Below are positions 51,459-60,662 of a DNA stretch of 64,000 nucleotides, in pieces. Location of the stretch: NCBI GenBank assembly GCA_963776735.1, contig CAVZNV010000016.1, positions 1 through 64,000 on the forward strand, read 5' to 3'. The translations under genes were made by a program, and so were the position numbers. This DNA is from PALSA-612 sp963776735. GTDB taxonomy: Bacteria; Actinomycetota; Thermoleophilia; Gaiellales; Gaiellaceae. The notes below the pieces were generated by a model that saw only the letters and a program-made list of their open reading frames with translations, did not search any database and had not been told where the DNA came from. Every line of letters begins with the position of its first letter. Position 1 is the first letter of the stretch.

Positions 51459-53651
51459 GTGCCGCTGCCGACTCCGATCCTCGACGACCGTTCGTACCAG
51501 CAGCTCCGGGACGAGCTCGTCGCCCGCATCCCGGTCTACGCGCCCGAGTGGACGGACTTCAACGCCAGCGACCCGGGCGTCACGCTGCTCGAGCTGTTCG
51601 CCTTCCTGGGCGAGAACCTCCTCTTCCGCTTCAACCAGATCCCCGAGGCGACGCAGCTGGCGTTCCTGCGCCTGCTCGACATCCCCCTTCGGCCGGCGCA
51701 GCCGTCACGAGCCCTGCTCGCGCTGACGACGAAGGACCCGAACCCGGTGGCGCCGTTGGAAAAGGGCTTCACGGCCCGGGCGGGATCGCTGCAATTCGAG
51801 CTTCTCCGCGAGGTGCACCCGTGGCCCGTCTCGGTGCGCGGCGTGGCCAAGGCGAAGGCAGACGACCCGACCGACAAGGACCAGCTCGCCTTCGCAGCCA
51901 GGGCCTTCGCCGCCGCGAGCCCCGCGCAGGGCCAGAAGCCCGCGTACTACGTGAACAAGACGCTGCCGCTCGATCCGATGGCGCCCGACGCCGAGATCGT
52001 CGACTTCCAGGAGGCGGTCGACGGCATGCTGTGGATCGCCGTCGTCTCCGAGGCGCCGCCGTCGTTCGCCGCGTCCGCGATGCTCGGGAAGACGATCAGC
52101 ATCGGGTTCGAGCCGGACGAGGCGCCGCTGTCGATCGAGGACACGCCGCCGTGCCCGGGCGACCCCGCGGTCCAGACGCAGCAGCAACAGCAGACGAAGG
52201 CCGTCGACTGGCGCGTCTCGACCGGCAACCAGGTGAGCGGCACTCCCGTCTACCAGCGGATCGCGGTCGTCGGCGATTCGACGAACGGCCTGACGCAGGA
52301 AGGCGTCGTCCAGCTCCAGCTGCCGCGGGACGCCGGCGATCTCGGCAACTTCGTCGTGCCCGATCTCGACCGGCGCGGCACCGGCGACCTCCCGCCCGAC
52401 CTCGAGGACGACCAGCTCAACGTGCTCTTCTGGATCCGTGCCGGACGCCGGGACGGCTCGTCGATCGGCAAGGTGCTCTGGGTCGGCGCGAACGTCGCCG
52501 AGGTGGAGCAGTCGGTCGCCGCGACGCCGGAGTTCCTCGGGACCGGCACTGCGACGCCGGGACAGACGTACACCGTCTCGAACCACCCCGTGCTGGCCGA
52601 CACGATGCAGCTCGAGGTCGAGGAGCAGAGCGACTGGAAGCCCTGGCAGGAGACCGACTCGTTCGTTGCCGCAGGCGAGAGCGATCGCGTGTTCGTCCTC
52701 GATGCCGAGGCCGGGCAGGTGACGTTCGGGAACGGCGTCCGCGGCCGGGCGCCGCAGATCGGCGAGCGGATCCGGGTCGTCACGTACCGGTTCGGCGGCG
52801 GCATCGCCGGCAACGTGGCGGCCAACGCGATTTCGAAGCTCGACGCGCCGGCGCCGCCGACGGTCAAGGCCGGCAACCCGCTGCCGGCGCGCGGCGGCGC
52901 AGATTCCGAGACGATCATGGACGCGCTCGACCGTGTTCCCGGCGAGCTGCGGCGGCGGGACCGGGCGGTCACGGCCGGCGACTTCCAGGAGCTGGCGCTG
53001 ATGACGCCGGGCGCGGCCGTCGGGCGGGCCGACTGTCTCCCCCGGTTCGACCCGAAGTCGAAGATCCTCGACGCCGCCGGCGTGGTCACCGTCGTCGTCT
53101 GGCCGCGCGATGACCGGCTCCATCCGGACGCGCCGGTCCCGGACCGGATGCTGTTGCGGCAGGTCTGCGCCTGGCTCGACGCGCGGCGGCTCGTAACCAC
53201 GGAGCTGCACGTGATCAAGCCGACCTACCGCTCGGTGGCCGTCTCCGTCGGCGTCTTCGTCAAGTCCGGCTACGGCGTCGAGGCCGTGAACCGGTGGGTC
53301 GAGCTCGTCCTCCGTCAGTACCTGGCGCCGCTGCCACCCTACGGTCCGGACGGCGGCGGCTGGCCGCTCGGACGCAAGGTCATCGCAGCCGAACTCGAGG
53401 CGGCTGCGCTCCAGGTCGAGGGCGTCGAGTACCTGCTCGGGCTCCGGCTCGCGCAGGCGAGCGCGGACGGAACGACCTGGGAGGAGCCCGCCGACCGGAC
53501 GGTGGAGCTCCAGGCGTGGGAGGTGCCGACGCTCGGAGCGATTGTGGTCACCGACGAGACGCCGGCTGCGCCCGGGGCCGACGTCGGCCCGGCACCGCCC
53601 GATCCGAGCGCGGTGCCGGTGCTCGTGCCGACCTTGAAGGAGACCTGCTGA
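51459..53651 (+). CDS. Large baseplate protein gp6/J-like (Pvc11-type)
   Basis: The product is 730 aa from GTG 51459. N-terminal wedge motif: Y-A-P-E-W-T-D-F-N-A-S-D-P-G-V-T-L-L-E-L-F-A-F-L-G-E-N-L-L-F-R-F; central beta domains; C-terminal D-A-L-D-R-V-P-G-E-L-R-R-R-D-R-A-V-T-A-G-D-F and a wing domain with V-S-V-G-V-F-V-K-S-G-Y-G. Family members form the iris of the baseplate and hold gp25. Stop overlaps next start (ATGA-type, TGATG). Confidence 0.92.
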   Translation: MPLPTPILDDRSYQQLRDELVARIPVYAPEWTDFNASDPGVTLLELFAFLGENLLFRFNQIPEATQLAFLRLLDIPLRPAQPSRALLALTTKDPNPVAPLEKGFTARAGSLQFELLREVHPWPVSVRGVAKAKADDPTDKDQLAFAARAFAAASPAQGQKPAYYVNKTLPLDPMAPDAEIVDFQEAVDGMLWIAVVSEAPPSFAASAMLGKTISIGFEPDEAPLSIEDTPPCPGDPAVQTQQQQQTKAVDWRVSTGNQVSGTPVYQRIAVVGDSTNGLTQEGVVQLQLPRDAGDLGNFVVPDLDRRGTGDLPPDLEDDQLNVLFWIRAGRRDGSSIGKVLWVGANVAEVEQSVAATPEFLGTGTATPGQTYTVSNHPVLADTMQLEVEEQSDWKPWQETDSFVAAGESDRVFVLDAEAGQVTFGNGVRGRAPQIGERIRVVTYRFGGGIAGNVAANAISKLDAPAPPTVKAGNPLPARGGADSETIMDALDRVPGELRRRDRAVTAGDFQELALMTPGAAVGRADCLPRFDPKSKILDAAGVVTVVVWPRDDRLHPDAPVPDRMLLRQVCAWLDARRLVTTELHVIKPTYRSVAVSVGVFVKSGYGVEAVNRWVELVLRQYLAPLPPYGPDGGGWPLGRKVIAAELEAAALQVEGVEYLLGLRLAQASADGTTWEEPADRTVELQAWEVPTLGAIVVTDETPAAPGADVGPAPPDPSAVPVLVPTLKETC

Positions 53652-55858
53652 TGGCGCGCGAGTTCGCGCTCTTCCAGACGCGCGACCAGTGGGTCCGTGC
53701 CGCCCACGACGGCACGGGCATCGACCCGGACACCGGCGGCGTGCGTCTCGGCTGGACGATCCCACCGATCGTCACCGAGACGGTGACCCCGCCCATCCCG
53801 GCATTGCCCGGTGGGCTCGCGTTCGACTCCAGCTGTGTTCTCTACCGCAGCGCCGTGCTCGAGGGACGGGTCGAACGGCTGCTCTGGCGCGCGCTCGATC
53901 CTTTCGAGGCGCCCGGCGACGACAGCCTGCTCCAGGTCGACGCACTCGGTGGCGAGCCGGAGCCGGCCTTTGGAGACTTCACGCCGCAGCCGCCCGCGCG
54001 AACCCGGCTCCGGCGGCCGCTCGGCCTCGCCGTCGACGAGGACGACCGGCTGTTCGTCTGCGAGCACGGCGCGCAGCGTCTCCTGGTCTACGACCTGCCC
54101 AGCCGGCGGCTGCTGCGGACGGTACGGCTGCCGGCACGACCGCTCGACGTCGCCGCCTTCGGTCGCCAGGTCTTCCTCGTGATGGACGGCGGCCCCAGGT
54201 TCGTTCGACTCTCGGCGCGTACCGACCCGGTCCCGGTCGCCACGACGGGGCCGCAAACCCAGGGCCTCCCCGCGACCGCCGCCCCGGTGCGCGTCGCCGT
54301 CTCCCCGGCTGGCCGTGTCTTCCTGCTCTACCGGGACGGCGTGTACTGCTGGATCGTCGCACTCGACGGCACGCTCAAGCCGCACGCCGCGAACGGCGCA
54401 ACCGACGTGGAGGTGGAGAGCGAGGACAACCTTGTGGTCGCCCAGCCTCCCGGCGAGGCGTTCATGCGGATCGCGGTCGACGACGGAAGCTGGAGCGAGG
54501 GGGACCCGTACGCTGCCCGCGACTACGACGGCTACGGAATCGTTCGGACGCCGGACGGGCGCACGGGGTTCTGGACTGCGCACGGGTTCCGCGAAGCCGT
54601 GCTCGGCAGAGTCAGCTTCGACCCGACCGGGCTGGTCTCGTCGTACCAGCTCGACGGCGGCGAGTTCCAGACGGAATGGGGCCGGATCTTCCTCGACGCC
54701 TGCATCCCCGCGGGGACGCACGTCAGGGTCCACGCGATCACGTCGGACGAGCCCTTCGACGGCGAGCCGAGCCTGCCCTGGGTCGTGCCTCAGGGATTCG
54801 ACGGCACCGTTTACCGGCCCGATCTCACGCCGCCGCTTCCACCGGCACGGCTGGTGCCGCCGGTCGGCGACATGAGCTTCCACCCGGTGCACAGACGAGA
54901 GAGCGGCCGCGAAGTCGCCTGGTCGCGGCCGGCCTCCGACGATCCGTTCGAGACCTACGAGGCTCCCGTCAACGCCGATCTCGGCCGCTACCTCTGGGTG
55001 ACGCTCGAGCTGACGGGCAACAGGCGCTTCAGCCCGCGGATCAAGTCGATGCGGGTGGAGAAGCCGGGTCACGACCTTCTGCGCCGGCTCCCGAAGACGT
55101 TCTCGCGCGACCCGTTGGTTGCATCCTTCCTGCGCCGCTATCTCGCGATGATGGACGGCACTCTCGAGGACCTCCTCGACCGCGCGGAGGCGCGCGACGT
55201 GCTGCTCGATCCTTTCGCGACGCCGGAGGAGCTTCTCTCCTGGCTCGCGAGCTTCCTCGGCCTGGCAGTCGACGAGCGCTGGCCGACGCCGGCCGTCCGA
55301 GAGCTGATCCTCGAGGCGGGCGGCCTCCTCAGATGTCGCGGCACGAAGTCGACGCTCGAGCGTTTCATCGAGATCTACCTCGGCATCACGGGCGTCACGA
55401 TTCTCGAGCACTGGCGGCTGCGAGGCCTCGGTGGCGTGCTTCTTCGCGACGAGCCGAGCGCGATCGAGGCCGGAGCCGTCGTCGGAGAGACGCTCCGCGT
55501 CGGCGGGGCGGTCGGTGTCGAGGGGGAGGAGTACCTGAGCGGAAGCCCCGAGGACGCCTTCCAGACGCACGCGCACAGGTTCACCGTCGTCGTTCCGGCC
55601 GTCCTGTCCGACGACCAGCGCTCCGTGATCGGCCATCTGCTCGACGTGCATCGCCCCGCGCACACGCTCTTCGAGCTCTGCACCGTCGGCAGCGGCATGC
55701 GCGTCGGGTTCGGGCTCCATGTCGGCCTGCTGTCGATCATCGGGCGGACCGGCGGGTGGGAGCAGTTGCGGATCGGTGGCCTGCTCGGACGCGACGCGAC
55801 GCTGGGGCGCCCAGAGAGCGGGATGCGGGTAGGCGACGGCGAGGGAAGGGTCGGATGA
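53651..55858 (+). CDS. Baseplate tail protein I-like with N-terminal beta-propeller (Pvc12/gp7 type)
   Basis: The product is 735 aa; ATG 53651 follows directly after the gp6-like gene. N-terminal about 230 residues contain propeller-like repeats (L-G-L-A-V-D-E-D-D-R-L-F-V-C-E-H, V-R-V-A-V-S-P-A-G-R-V-F-L). A middle beta domain follows, then C-terminal P2-I-like tail domain (L-L-R-R-L-P-K-T-F, F-L-R-R-Y-L-A-M-M-D-G-T-L-E-D-L, L-S-W-L-A-S-F-L-G-L-A-V-D-E-R-W, G-T-K-S-T-L-E-R-F-I-E-I-Y). Such proteins bridge baseplate to tail-fibre or receptor parts. The propeller is a possible binding or docking domain. Confidence 0.85.
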   Translation: MAREFALFQTRDQWVRAAHDGTGIDPDTGGVRLGWTIPPIVTETVTPPIPALPGGLAFDSSCVLYRSAVLEGRVERLLWRALDPFEAPGDDSLLQVDALGGEPEPAFGDFTPQPPARTRLRRPLGLAVDEDDRLFVCEHGAQRLLVYDLPSRRLLRTVRLPARPLDVAAFGRQVFLVMDGGPRFVRLSARTDPVPVATTGPQTQGLPATAAPVRVAVSPAGRVFLLYRDGVYCWIVALDGTLKPHAANGATDVEVESEDNLVVAQPPGEAFMRIAVDDGSWSEGDPYAARDYDGYGIVRTPDGRTGFWTAHGFREAVLGRVSFDPTGLVSSYQLDGGEFQTEWGRIFLDACIPAGTHVRVHAITSDEPFDGEPSLPWVVPQGFDGTVYRPDLTPPLPPARLVPPVGDMSFHPVHRRESGREVAWSRPASDDPFETYEAPVNADLGRYLWVTLELTGNRRFSPRIKSMRVEKPGHDLLRRLPKTFSRDPLVASFLRRYLAMMDGTLEDLLDRAEARDVLLDPFATPEELLSWLASFLGLAVDERWPTPAVRELILEAGGLLRCRGTKSTLERFIEIYLGITGVTILEHWRLRGLGGVLLRDEPSAIEAGAVVGETLRVGGAVGVEGEEYLSGSPEDAFQTHAHRFTVVVPAVLSDDQRSVIGHLLDVHRPAHTLFELCTVGSGMRVGFGLHVGLLSIIGRTGGWEQLRIGGLLGRDATLGRPESGMRVGDGEGRVG

Positions 55859-57414
55859 CCGTCGAGGCCTTCTCCGTCGGACGCTTCCACGCCGTCTACC
55901 GGCTGCCGGCGGCGGAGCTCGACGCCCGGAGACGGCTCGACGCCCTGATCCTGCAGGTGCTCGACGCCGCGGTGGCAGAGGCGCTGGCGCGCACCGGCGT
56001 CAAGCCCGAGGAGGAGGTCTGCATCCGCAGCGTCACCGCCGACGCGCGAGTTCGCCTGGCGGGAACGGATCAAGCCGTCGTGTCCGACTGGGGATCGGCA
56101 CTGGCGTCGGTGATCGCGAAGGCGATCGAAGCCGGCGAACCGCAATCCGTCCGCTATGCCTCGCGTCGCCAGGCGCTCGTCGACCTGGCCTTTGGTGCGG
56201 CGGGCGGCGACCTGCGCCGGGCCTGGGCCTGGGAACAGCTCGGCTTGTGGCCGGACGAAGCAGCGGTCGACGGGATCGAGGCTGCGTCTCGGCTCGCGGA
56301 CGCCCTGTGCGCAGAGCCGCAGTCGATCGTCTCCGTGCTCTCCGCCGTGGCCCGTCGCGGCGCACTGCCCCGGCTCGCCGTCCTGCTGCCGGCCGCCGAC
56401 TGGCTGCGGCTCGCCCGGGCGGCGCTCACCGTCGCCGGCGCCCCGACCGAGCTCCTCGATGCCGGCCTCCGGCATACGCAGGAGGGGCGAGAACGACCTG
56501 AGGATCGGCCCGGGCACACGGCCGGCCGGGACGACGACACGCGCGAGCTTGCCGTGGCCTGCCGGCTGCTCGGCGCATCTGCGATCGCGATCGCCGCGGT
56601 CGGCTCCGGCGCCTCGCTCGGCCTCTCGGTCTCGGCGCGGCGAGCACTCGCTGTGCTCGCGATCCTCGAGACCGATCCTGCCGCCTTCACGGCCGCTTCC
56701 CCGGTCGAGGCCGGCCGGCTTGTCGACGCCCTGGAAGCGGAGCTCGACGCAACGGCCCTCAGGGACGCTCCGAGCAGCGGCTCGGCCCGGCCGGCCGCGC
56801 GCACGACGGACGCGGCCGCCGAGCCGGTGGAACCGGCCGCGCCGGCCTACGAGCCCGGTGCGCAAACGGGCGAGGCCGGCACGGACGCGGACCGGCCGCG
56901 CGCACCGGAGCTGGACGACGCGGAAGCGCCGGTGACGGTTCGCGCGCGTGCGTGGACGAGCTACGGCGGACTTCTTTTCCTGTTGCCGTTCGCCACGGCC
57001 CTCGTACCGTTCGAGGGCCGCACGGTTCGTTGGACGATGCACCAGCTGGCGCTCGCCCTCCTCCCGGAGCTCGACGAGACCGATCCGGCCGCCCTCGCGT
57101 TCGCCGGCCTGAGCCCGGAGGAGTCTCCGCCCTCCGACGAGGCCGATCCGCCGTCCGCAGACGAGCTCGAACGCCTCGAGAGCCTGGCGGCGACGATCGA
57201 GAAGCAGCTGGCGGAGCTGCTCGAGCGCGACCGCGATCCCGAGCTGCTCGAAACCGTGTGCGCGCGCCGGGCCGAGATCGTCGCCGACCCGGGCTGGATC
57301 GAGGTTCACCTCGATCCAGCCGAGCTCGACCTCGACATCCGCCGCGCCGGGCTCGATCTCGACCCCGGCTGGATCCCCTGGCTCGGCGTCGTCGTGAGGT
57401 TCGTCTATGCCTGA
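55855..57414 (+). CDS. CIS tape measure protein
   Basis: The product is 519 aa. It matches the contractile-injection-system tape-measure family by its N-terminal R-F-H-A-V-Y-R-L region, a helical middle and a C-terminal Y-G-G-L-L-F-L-L-P-F, then H-L-D-P-A-E-L-D-L-D-I-R-R-A-G-L-D-L-D-P-G-W-I-P-W-L-G. A Pro/Ala-rich linker spans about 300-355. In PVC-type particles this protein sets tube length during assembly. Its start overlaps the previous stop (ATGA) and the AAA+ gene overlaps its end by eight bases. Confidence 0.85.
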   Translation: MTVEAFSVGRFHAVYRLPAAELDARRRLDALILQVLDAAVAEALARTGVKPEEEVCIRSVTADARVRLAGTDQAVVSDWGSALASVIAKAIEAGEPQSVRYASRRQALVDLAFGAAGGDLRRAWAWEQLGLWPDEAAVDGIEAASRLADALCAEPQSIVSVLSAVARRGALPRLAVLLPAADWLRLARAALTVAGAPTELLDAGLRHTQEGRERPEDRPGHTAGRDDDTRELAVACRLLGASAIAIAAVGSGASLGLSVSARRALAVLAILETDPAAFTAASPVEAGRLVDALEAELDATALRDAPSSGSARPAARTTDAAAEPVEPAAPAYEPGAQTGEAGTDADRPRAPELDDAEAPVTVRARAWTSYGGLLFLLPFATALVPFEGRTVRWTMHQLALALLPELDETDPAALAFAGLSPEESPPSDEADPPSADELERLESLAATIEKQLAELLERDRDPELLETVCARRAEIVADPGWIEVHLDPAELDLDIRRAGLDLDPGWIPWLGVVVRFVYA

Positions 57415-59305
57415 GCCGGGGCTGAGCGCATCCGTTGCCGTGGTCGCGAGCCGGCTCGCCGACGAGCTCGAACAGCTTCCCGGCCTCGCCGAGGAGTCGC
57501 GCGCCTTCCTGCGCCAAGCGGGTGCCGAACACTCCCCGCCCGACGCGGGCGCTGCTCTACAGCGACTCGCGGACGGGCTCCAGCTCTCGCAGCTCGAGGT
57601 CGAGCTGCTCCTGCTCGCGGGCCTGCCCGAGGAGCACGAGGGCTATGCCGCGGTGCTCCGCCAGGTGAATCCGCACGGCGAGCCGCGACCGACGCTCGGG
57701 CTCGCCGCGCGACTGTTCTGCCGCGACGAGGCGGAGCGAGGCGCGCTGCGCACGACGATCGAGACAGGCGCCGCGGTTCGCTTCGGCGTTCTCGTCGTCG
57801 AGACCGACGCGCCCTTCTTCGAGCGCGGCTTCCGCACGGGAGAGTCGCTGTGGTCAGCCTTGCACGGAGTCGACAGCTGGCCGCACGACGTGCACGCACG
57901 CCGCGCCCCGGCCGCGCGCGGTGGGTTGGAGGAGTGGCTCTCCACCCGGATGCCGAGCAGGGCGATCGAGGCGATCTCCGGGCGCGTCTCTTGCACGATT
58001 CTGGTCTCGGCGGAAGGCGTCGAGGTCGCGCTCGATCGAGGAGCCGCGCTGGCCGAGAGTGCCGGGGCACGTGCCGCCCGCGTGACGCCCGCGCCCGGCG
58101 CGGCCAGGCTCGCCGCCGTCCACGCGATCGTTCGCGACGAGGTGCCGGTGATCGCGCTCGCCCCGGCCGAAGAACCCGCACGGCTCAGCGAGCCGGATCT
58201 CGACGACGTTCCCGGCCCGGTCGTCCTCTGCATCCGCACCGGCACGATCACGCTCACCACGCCGCGGCCCGTGATCGCGATCCAGGTCGACCCACTGCCG
58301 GCGGCCGCGCGGCGGCGGATGTGGGCCGAGGCACTTCCGGAGCTCGCCGAGCACGCGCCGGCACTCGCGGCACGAGGGCTCGTCGAGCCTGCCTTCGCCC
58401 AGTCGGCGGCCGCCGACGTACGCATGATCGGACGGCTCGAGGGCAGCGCGCCCGAGCCGGCGGACGTCACCGCGGCGGTGCGAGCGCGCGCCGGCCTCTC
58501 GCTCGCCGGAGGCGTGAAGCTCGTCCGGCCGACCGCGACGTGGTCGTCGCTCGTCCTTCCCGCCGAGACGAAGCAGCGTCTTCGCGAAGCGGGCGACCGT
58601 TTGCGCCATCAGACCCGCGTGCTCGACGATTGGCGCTTCCTCGCCGGCCGCCCGGGCGCGCGCGGCGTACGCGTGCTGCTCACCGGGCCGCCCGGTACCG
58701 GCAAGACGCTCTCCGCGGAGGTGCTCGCTCACGAGCTCGGCGTCGACCTGCTCATGGTCGACATCGCCAGGATCGTCTCGAAGTGGATCGGCGAGACGGA
58801 GAAGAACCTCGCCGAGGTGTTCGACGCGGCCGAACGCTCGCAGGCGGTTCTGTTCTTCGACGAGGCCGACGCGCTGTTCGGAAGGCGCACCGAGGTTGCA
58901 GACGCTCACGACCGCTACGCCAACCTCGAGACCGCATATCTGCTCACCCGGCTGGAACGCTTCGAAGGCCTCGCCGTCCTGTCCACCAACCTGCGCCAGA
59001 ACGTCGACGTGGCGTTCATCCGGCGGCTCGAGTTCGTGATCGAGCTCGAAGAGCCGTCACGGCCCGAGCGCGAGGCGCTCTGGCGCTGCCATCTTCCCGA
59101 CGAGGCGCCGCTCGCCGACGACGTCGACGTCACGTCGCTCGCCGCGCGCTTCCCGCTCGTCGGCGGGCTGATCCGAAACGCAGCAGTCGCGGCGGGTTTC
59201 CTCGCCGCCGCGAACGGCGGAGTCATCACCAACGCCCACCTGAACAGTGCCCTGCGCCGCGAGTACGAGAAGAGCGGCAGGCCGTTCCCGGCCCCGACCC
59301 ACTAG
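57407..59305 (+). CDS. AAA+ ATPase of the CIS (Pvc15-like)
   Basis: The product is 632 aa. N-terminal 380 residues helical and poorly conserved; C-terminal AAA+ core with Walker A L-T-G-P-P-G-T-G-K-T (about residue 426), Walker B A-V-L-F-F-D-E-A-D-A-L-F-G (about 482), sensor S-T-N-L-R-Q-N (about 525) and R-R-L-E-F with an arginine finger. The matching Pvc15 protein is thought to load or release particles or remodel cargo. Found in nearly all PVC-like CIS. Confidence 0.93.
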   Translation: MPEPGLSASVAVVASRLADELEQLPGLAEESRAFLRQAGAEHSPPDAGAALQRLADGLQLSQLEVELLLLAGLPEEHEGYAAVLRQVNPHGEPRPTLGLAARLFCRDEAERGALRTTIETGAAVRFGVLVVETDAPFFERGFRTGESLWSALHGVDSWPHDVHARRAPAARGGLEEWLSTRMPSRAIEAISGRVSCTILVSAEGVEVALDRGAALAESAGARAARVTPAPGAARLAAVHAIVRDEVPVIALAPAEEPARLSEPDLDDVPGPVVLCIRTGTITLTTPRPVIAIQVDPLPAAARRRMWAEALPELAEHAPALAARGLVEPAFAQSAAADVRMIGRLEGSAPEPADVTAAVRARAGLSLAGGVKLVRPTATWSSLVLPAETKQRLREAGDRLRHQTRVLDDWRFLAGRPGARGVRVLLTGPPGTGKTLSAEVLAHELGVDLLMVDIARIVSKWIGETEKNLAEVFDAAERSQAVLFFDEADALFGRRTEVADAHDRYANLETAYLLTRLERFEGLAVLSTNLRQNVDVAFIRRLEFVIELEEPSRPEREALWRCHLPDEAPLADDVDVTSLAARFPLVGGLIRNAAVAAGFLAAANGGVITNAHLNSALRREYEKSGRPFPAPTH

Positions 59306-59314
59306 GAGGAGCGC

Positions 59315-60658
59315 ATGACCACCCTGCTCGAAGCCGCCACGAACACCTTCGACCGTGCAACGCAGGAGCAGACCGACGCACAGACGGTGTTGAAGGGCGC
59401 ACAGAATGACCTCACGACGGCGCAGCAGCTACGTGATGCCGCAGCCGCCACGATCGCCGGTCTCAACACCCAGATCGCCGCGACCCGCGTCGCGCTCGCG
59501 AACGCGGCGATGCCCGCCGACGCCCAGGCAGCGACCGACCAACTCGCTCAGCAGCAGGTGGCGCTGTGGGGCCAGCAGGCGACCAGTGTCGGGCTGCAGA
59601 TCGCGATCGCCACGCTCCAGGGTCAGATCGATGCCGACGTCGAGAGCCTCGGCGCCACCAACGCGAGGCTTGCCGACGCGACGACGGCCAAGAAGGCCGC
59701 GGAGGCGACGGACAAGGAGTACACGGACTGGCACAAGCAGCTCGGCGAGGCGCCGCTCAACGGCGTCGTCGCGGCGGCGACAGCCCTCGCGGGCAGCCAG
59801 CTGTACACCGACGCGAAGAAACGCGCCCAGGGCGCCGACTCCGGCTTCCACCCCGACATGCTCGACCACGTGAAGAAGCGACGGCAGAACGCGCTCGACC
59901 GGATCGCTCTCGCGCAATCGACCCTGGACGGCCTGCAGGACGATCTCGACGACTGGGCCGCAGCGCACGCGGGCGACACCGGTGCGCTCGCCGCACCCCA
60001 GACCGCGTACGCACGAGCCGAGGCCGATTTCGAGAACGCCGTCAAGAACTCGCAGAGCCGGCTCGATCGCGCCCAGGGCCTGCTGGCAATGATCGACGGC
60101 TCGGCGGCGCTGAGCGTCGCCGACAAGACGAGCATGCTCGACAACGCGATCATCACCGCGGCGACGCCCGATGCCCGCGCGCACCAGGAAGCCCAGGCGG
60201 CAACCCAGCTCGCGGTCGATCAAGAGCAGGCGAAGGTCGACCGGGAGCAGCGGCGGAACGATCTCGGCCTGGTCGCTCTACCGGAGCTCGCGACGGCCGA
60301 CGCGGATCTTCAAGCGGCCAAGGACGCCCAGACCGCGGCGCCGGCCTTCACCAACGCCGACCAGCTGGCGCTGGCGGCATGGTCGCACACCGTTCCCGAC
60401 CTGAGCTGGCAGCTTCTCGCCGCCTTCCTCGAGGCCGACGACATCCTCACGGCGCTCCAGGCGCTCAATCTCGGCAACCTCGAGACGGCGATGACGAACG
60501 CCGACACCGCGCTCGGCGGAGCCCAGGACGCGGCGGACGTCACCGCCGCCAAAGGCCGGTCACTGGCCGACAAGGTCAAGCAGCAGGCCAAGGTCGCGGC
60601 CGCCGCCAGCGGGAACCAGGGCATCTCGGTCGCGAGCGCGATGCGCGGGGACGGGTAG
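59315..60658 (+). CDS. Coiled-coil CIS-locus protein
   Basis: The product is 447 aa; AGGAGGAG precedes ATG 59315. It is nearly all alpha helix, rich in Ala, Gln, Asp and Leu, with heptad patterns (residues 10-130, 180-265, 285-330) and no Cys. It lacks membrane segments. No family recognised. The long helix bundle suits a structural or cargo-holding part, or a second length ruler. It follows the ATPase by nine bases, inside the locus. Confidence 0.7.
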   Translation: MTTLLEAATNTFDRATQEQTDAQTVLKGAQNDLTTAQQLRDAAAATIAGLNTQIAATRVALANAAMPADAQAATDQLAQQQVALWGQQATSVGLQIAIATLQGQIDADVESLGATNARLADATTAKKAAEATDKEYTDWHKQLGEAPLNGVVAAATALAGSQLYTDAKKRAQGADSGFHPDMLDHVKKRRQNALDRIALAQSTLDGLQDDLDDWAAAHAGDTGALAAPQTAYARAEADFENAVKNSQSRLDRAQGLLAMIDGSAALSVADKTSMLDNAIITAATPDARAHQEAQAATQLAVDQEQAKVDREQRRNDLGLVALPELATADADLQAAKDAQTAAPAFTNADQLALAAWSHTVPDLSWQLLAAFLEADDILTALQALNLGNLETAMTNADTALGGAQDAADVTAAKGRSLADKVKQQAKVAAAASGNQGISVASAMRGDG

Positions 60659-60662
60659 AGCC

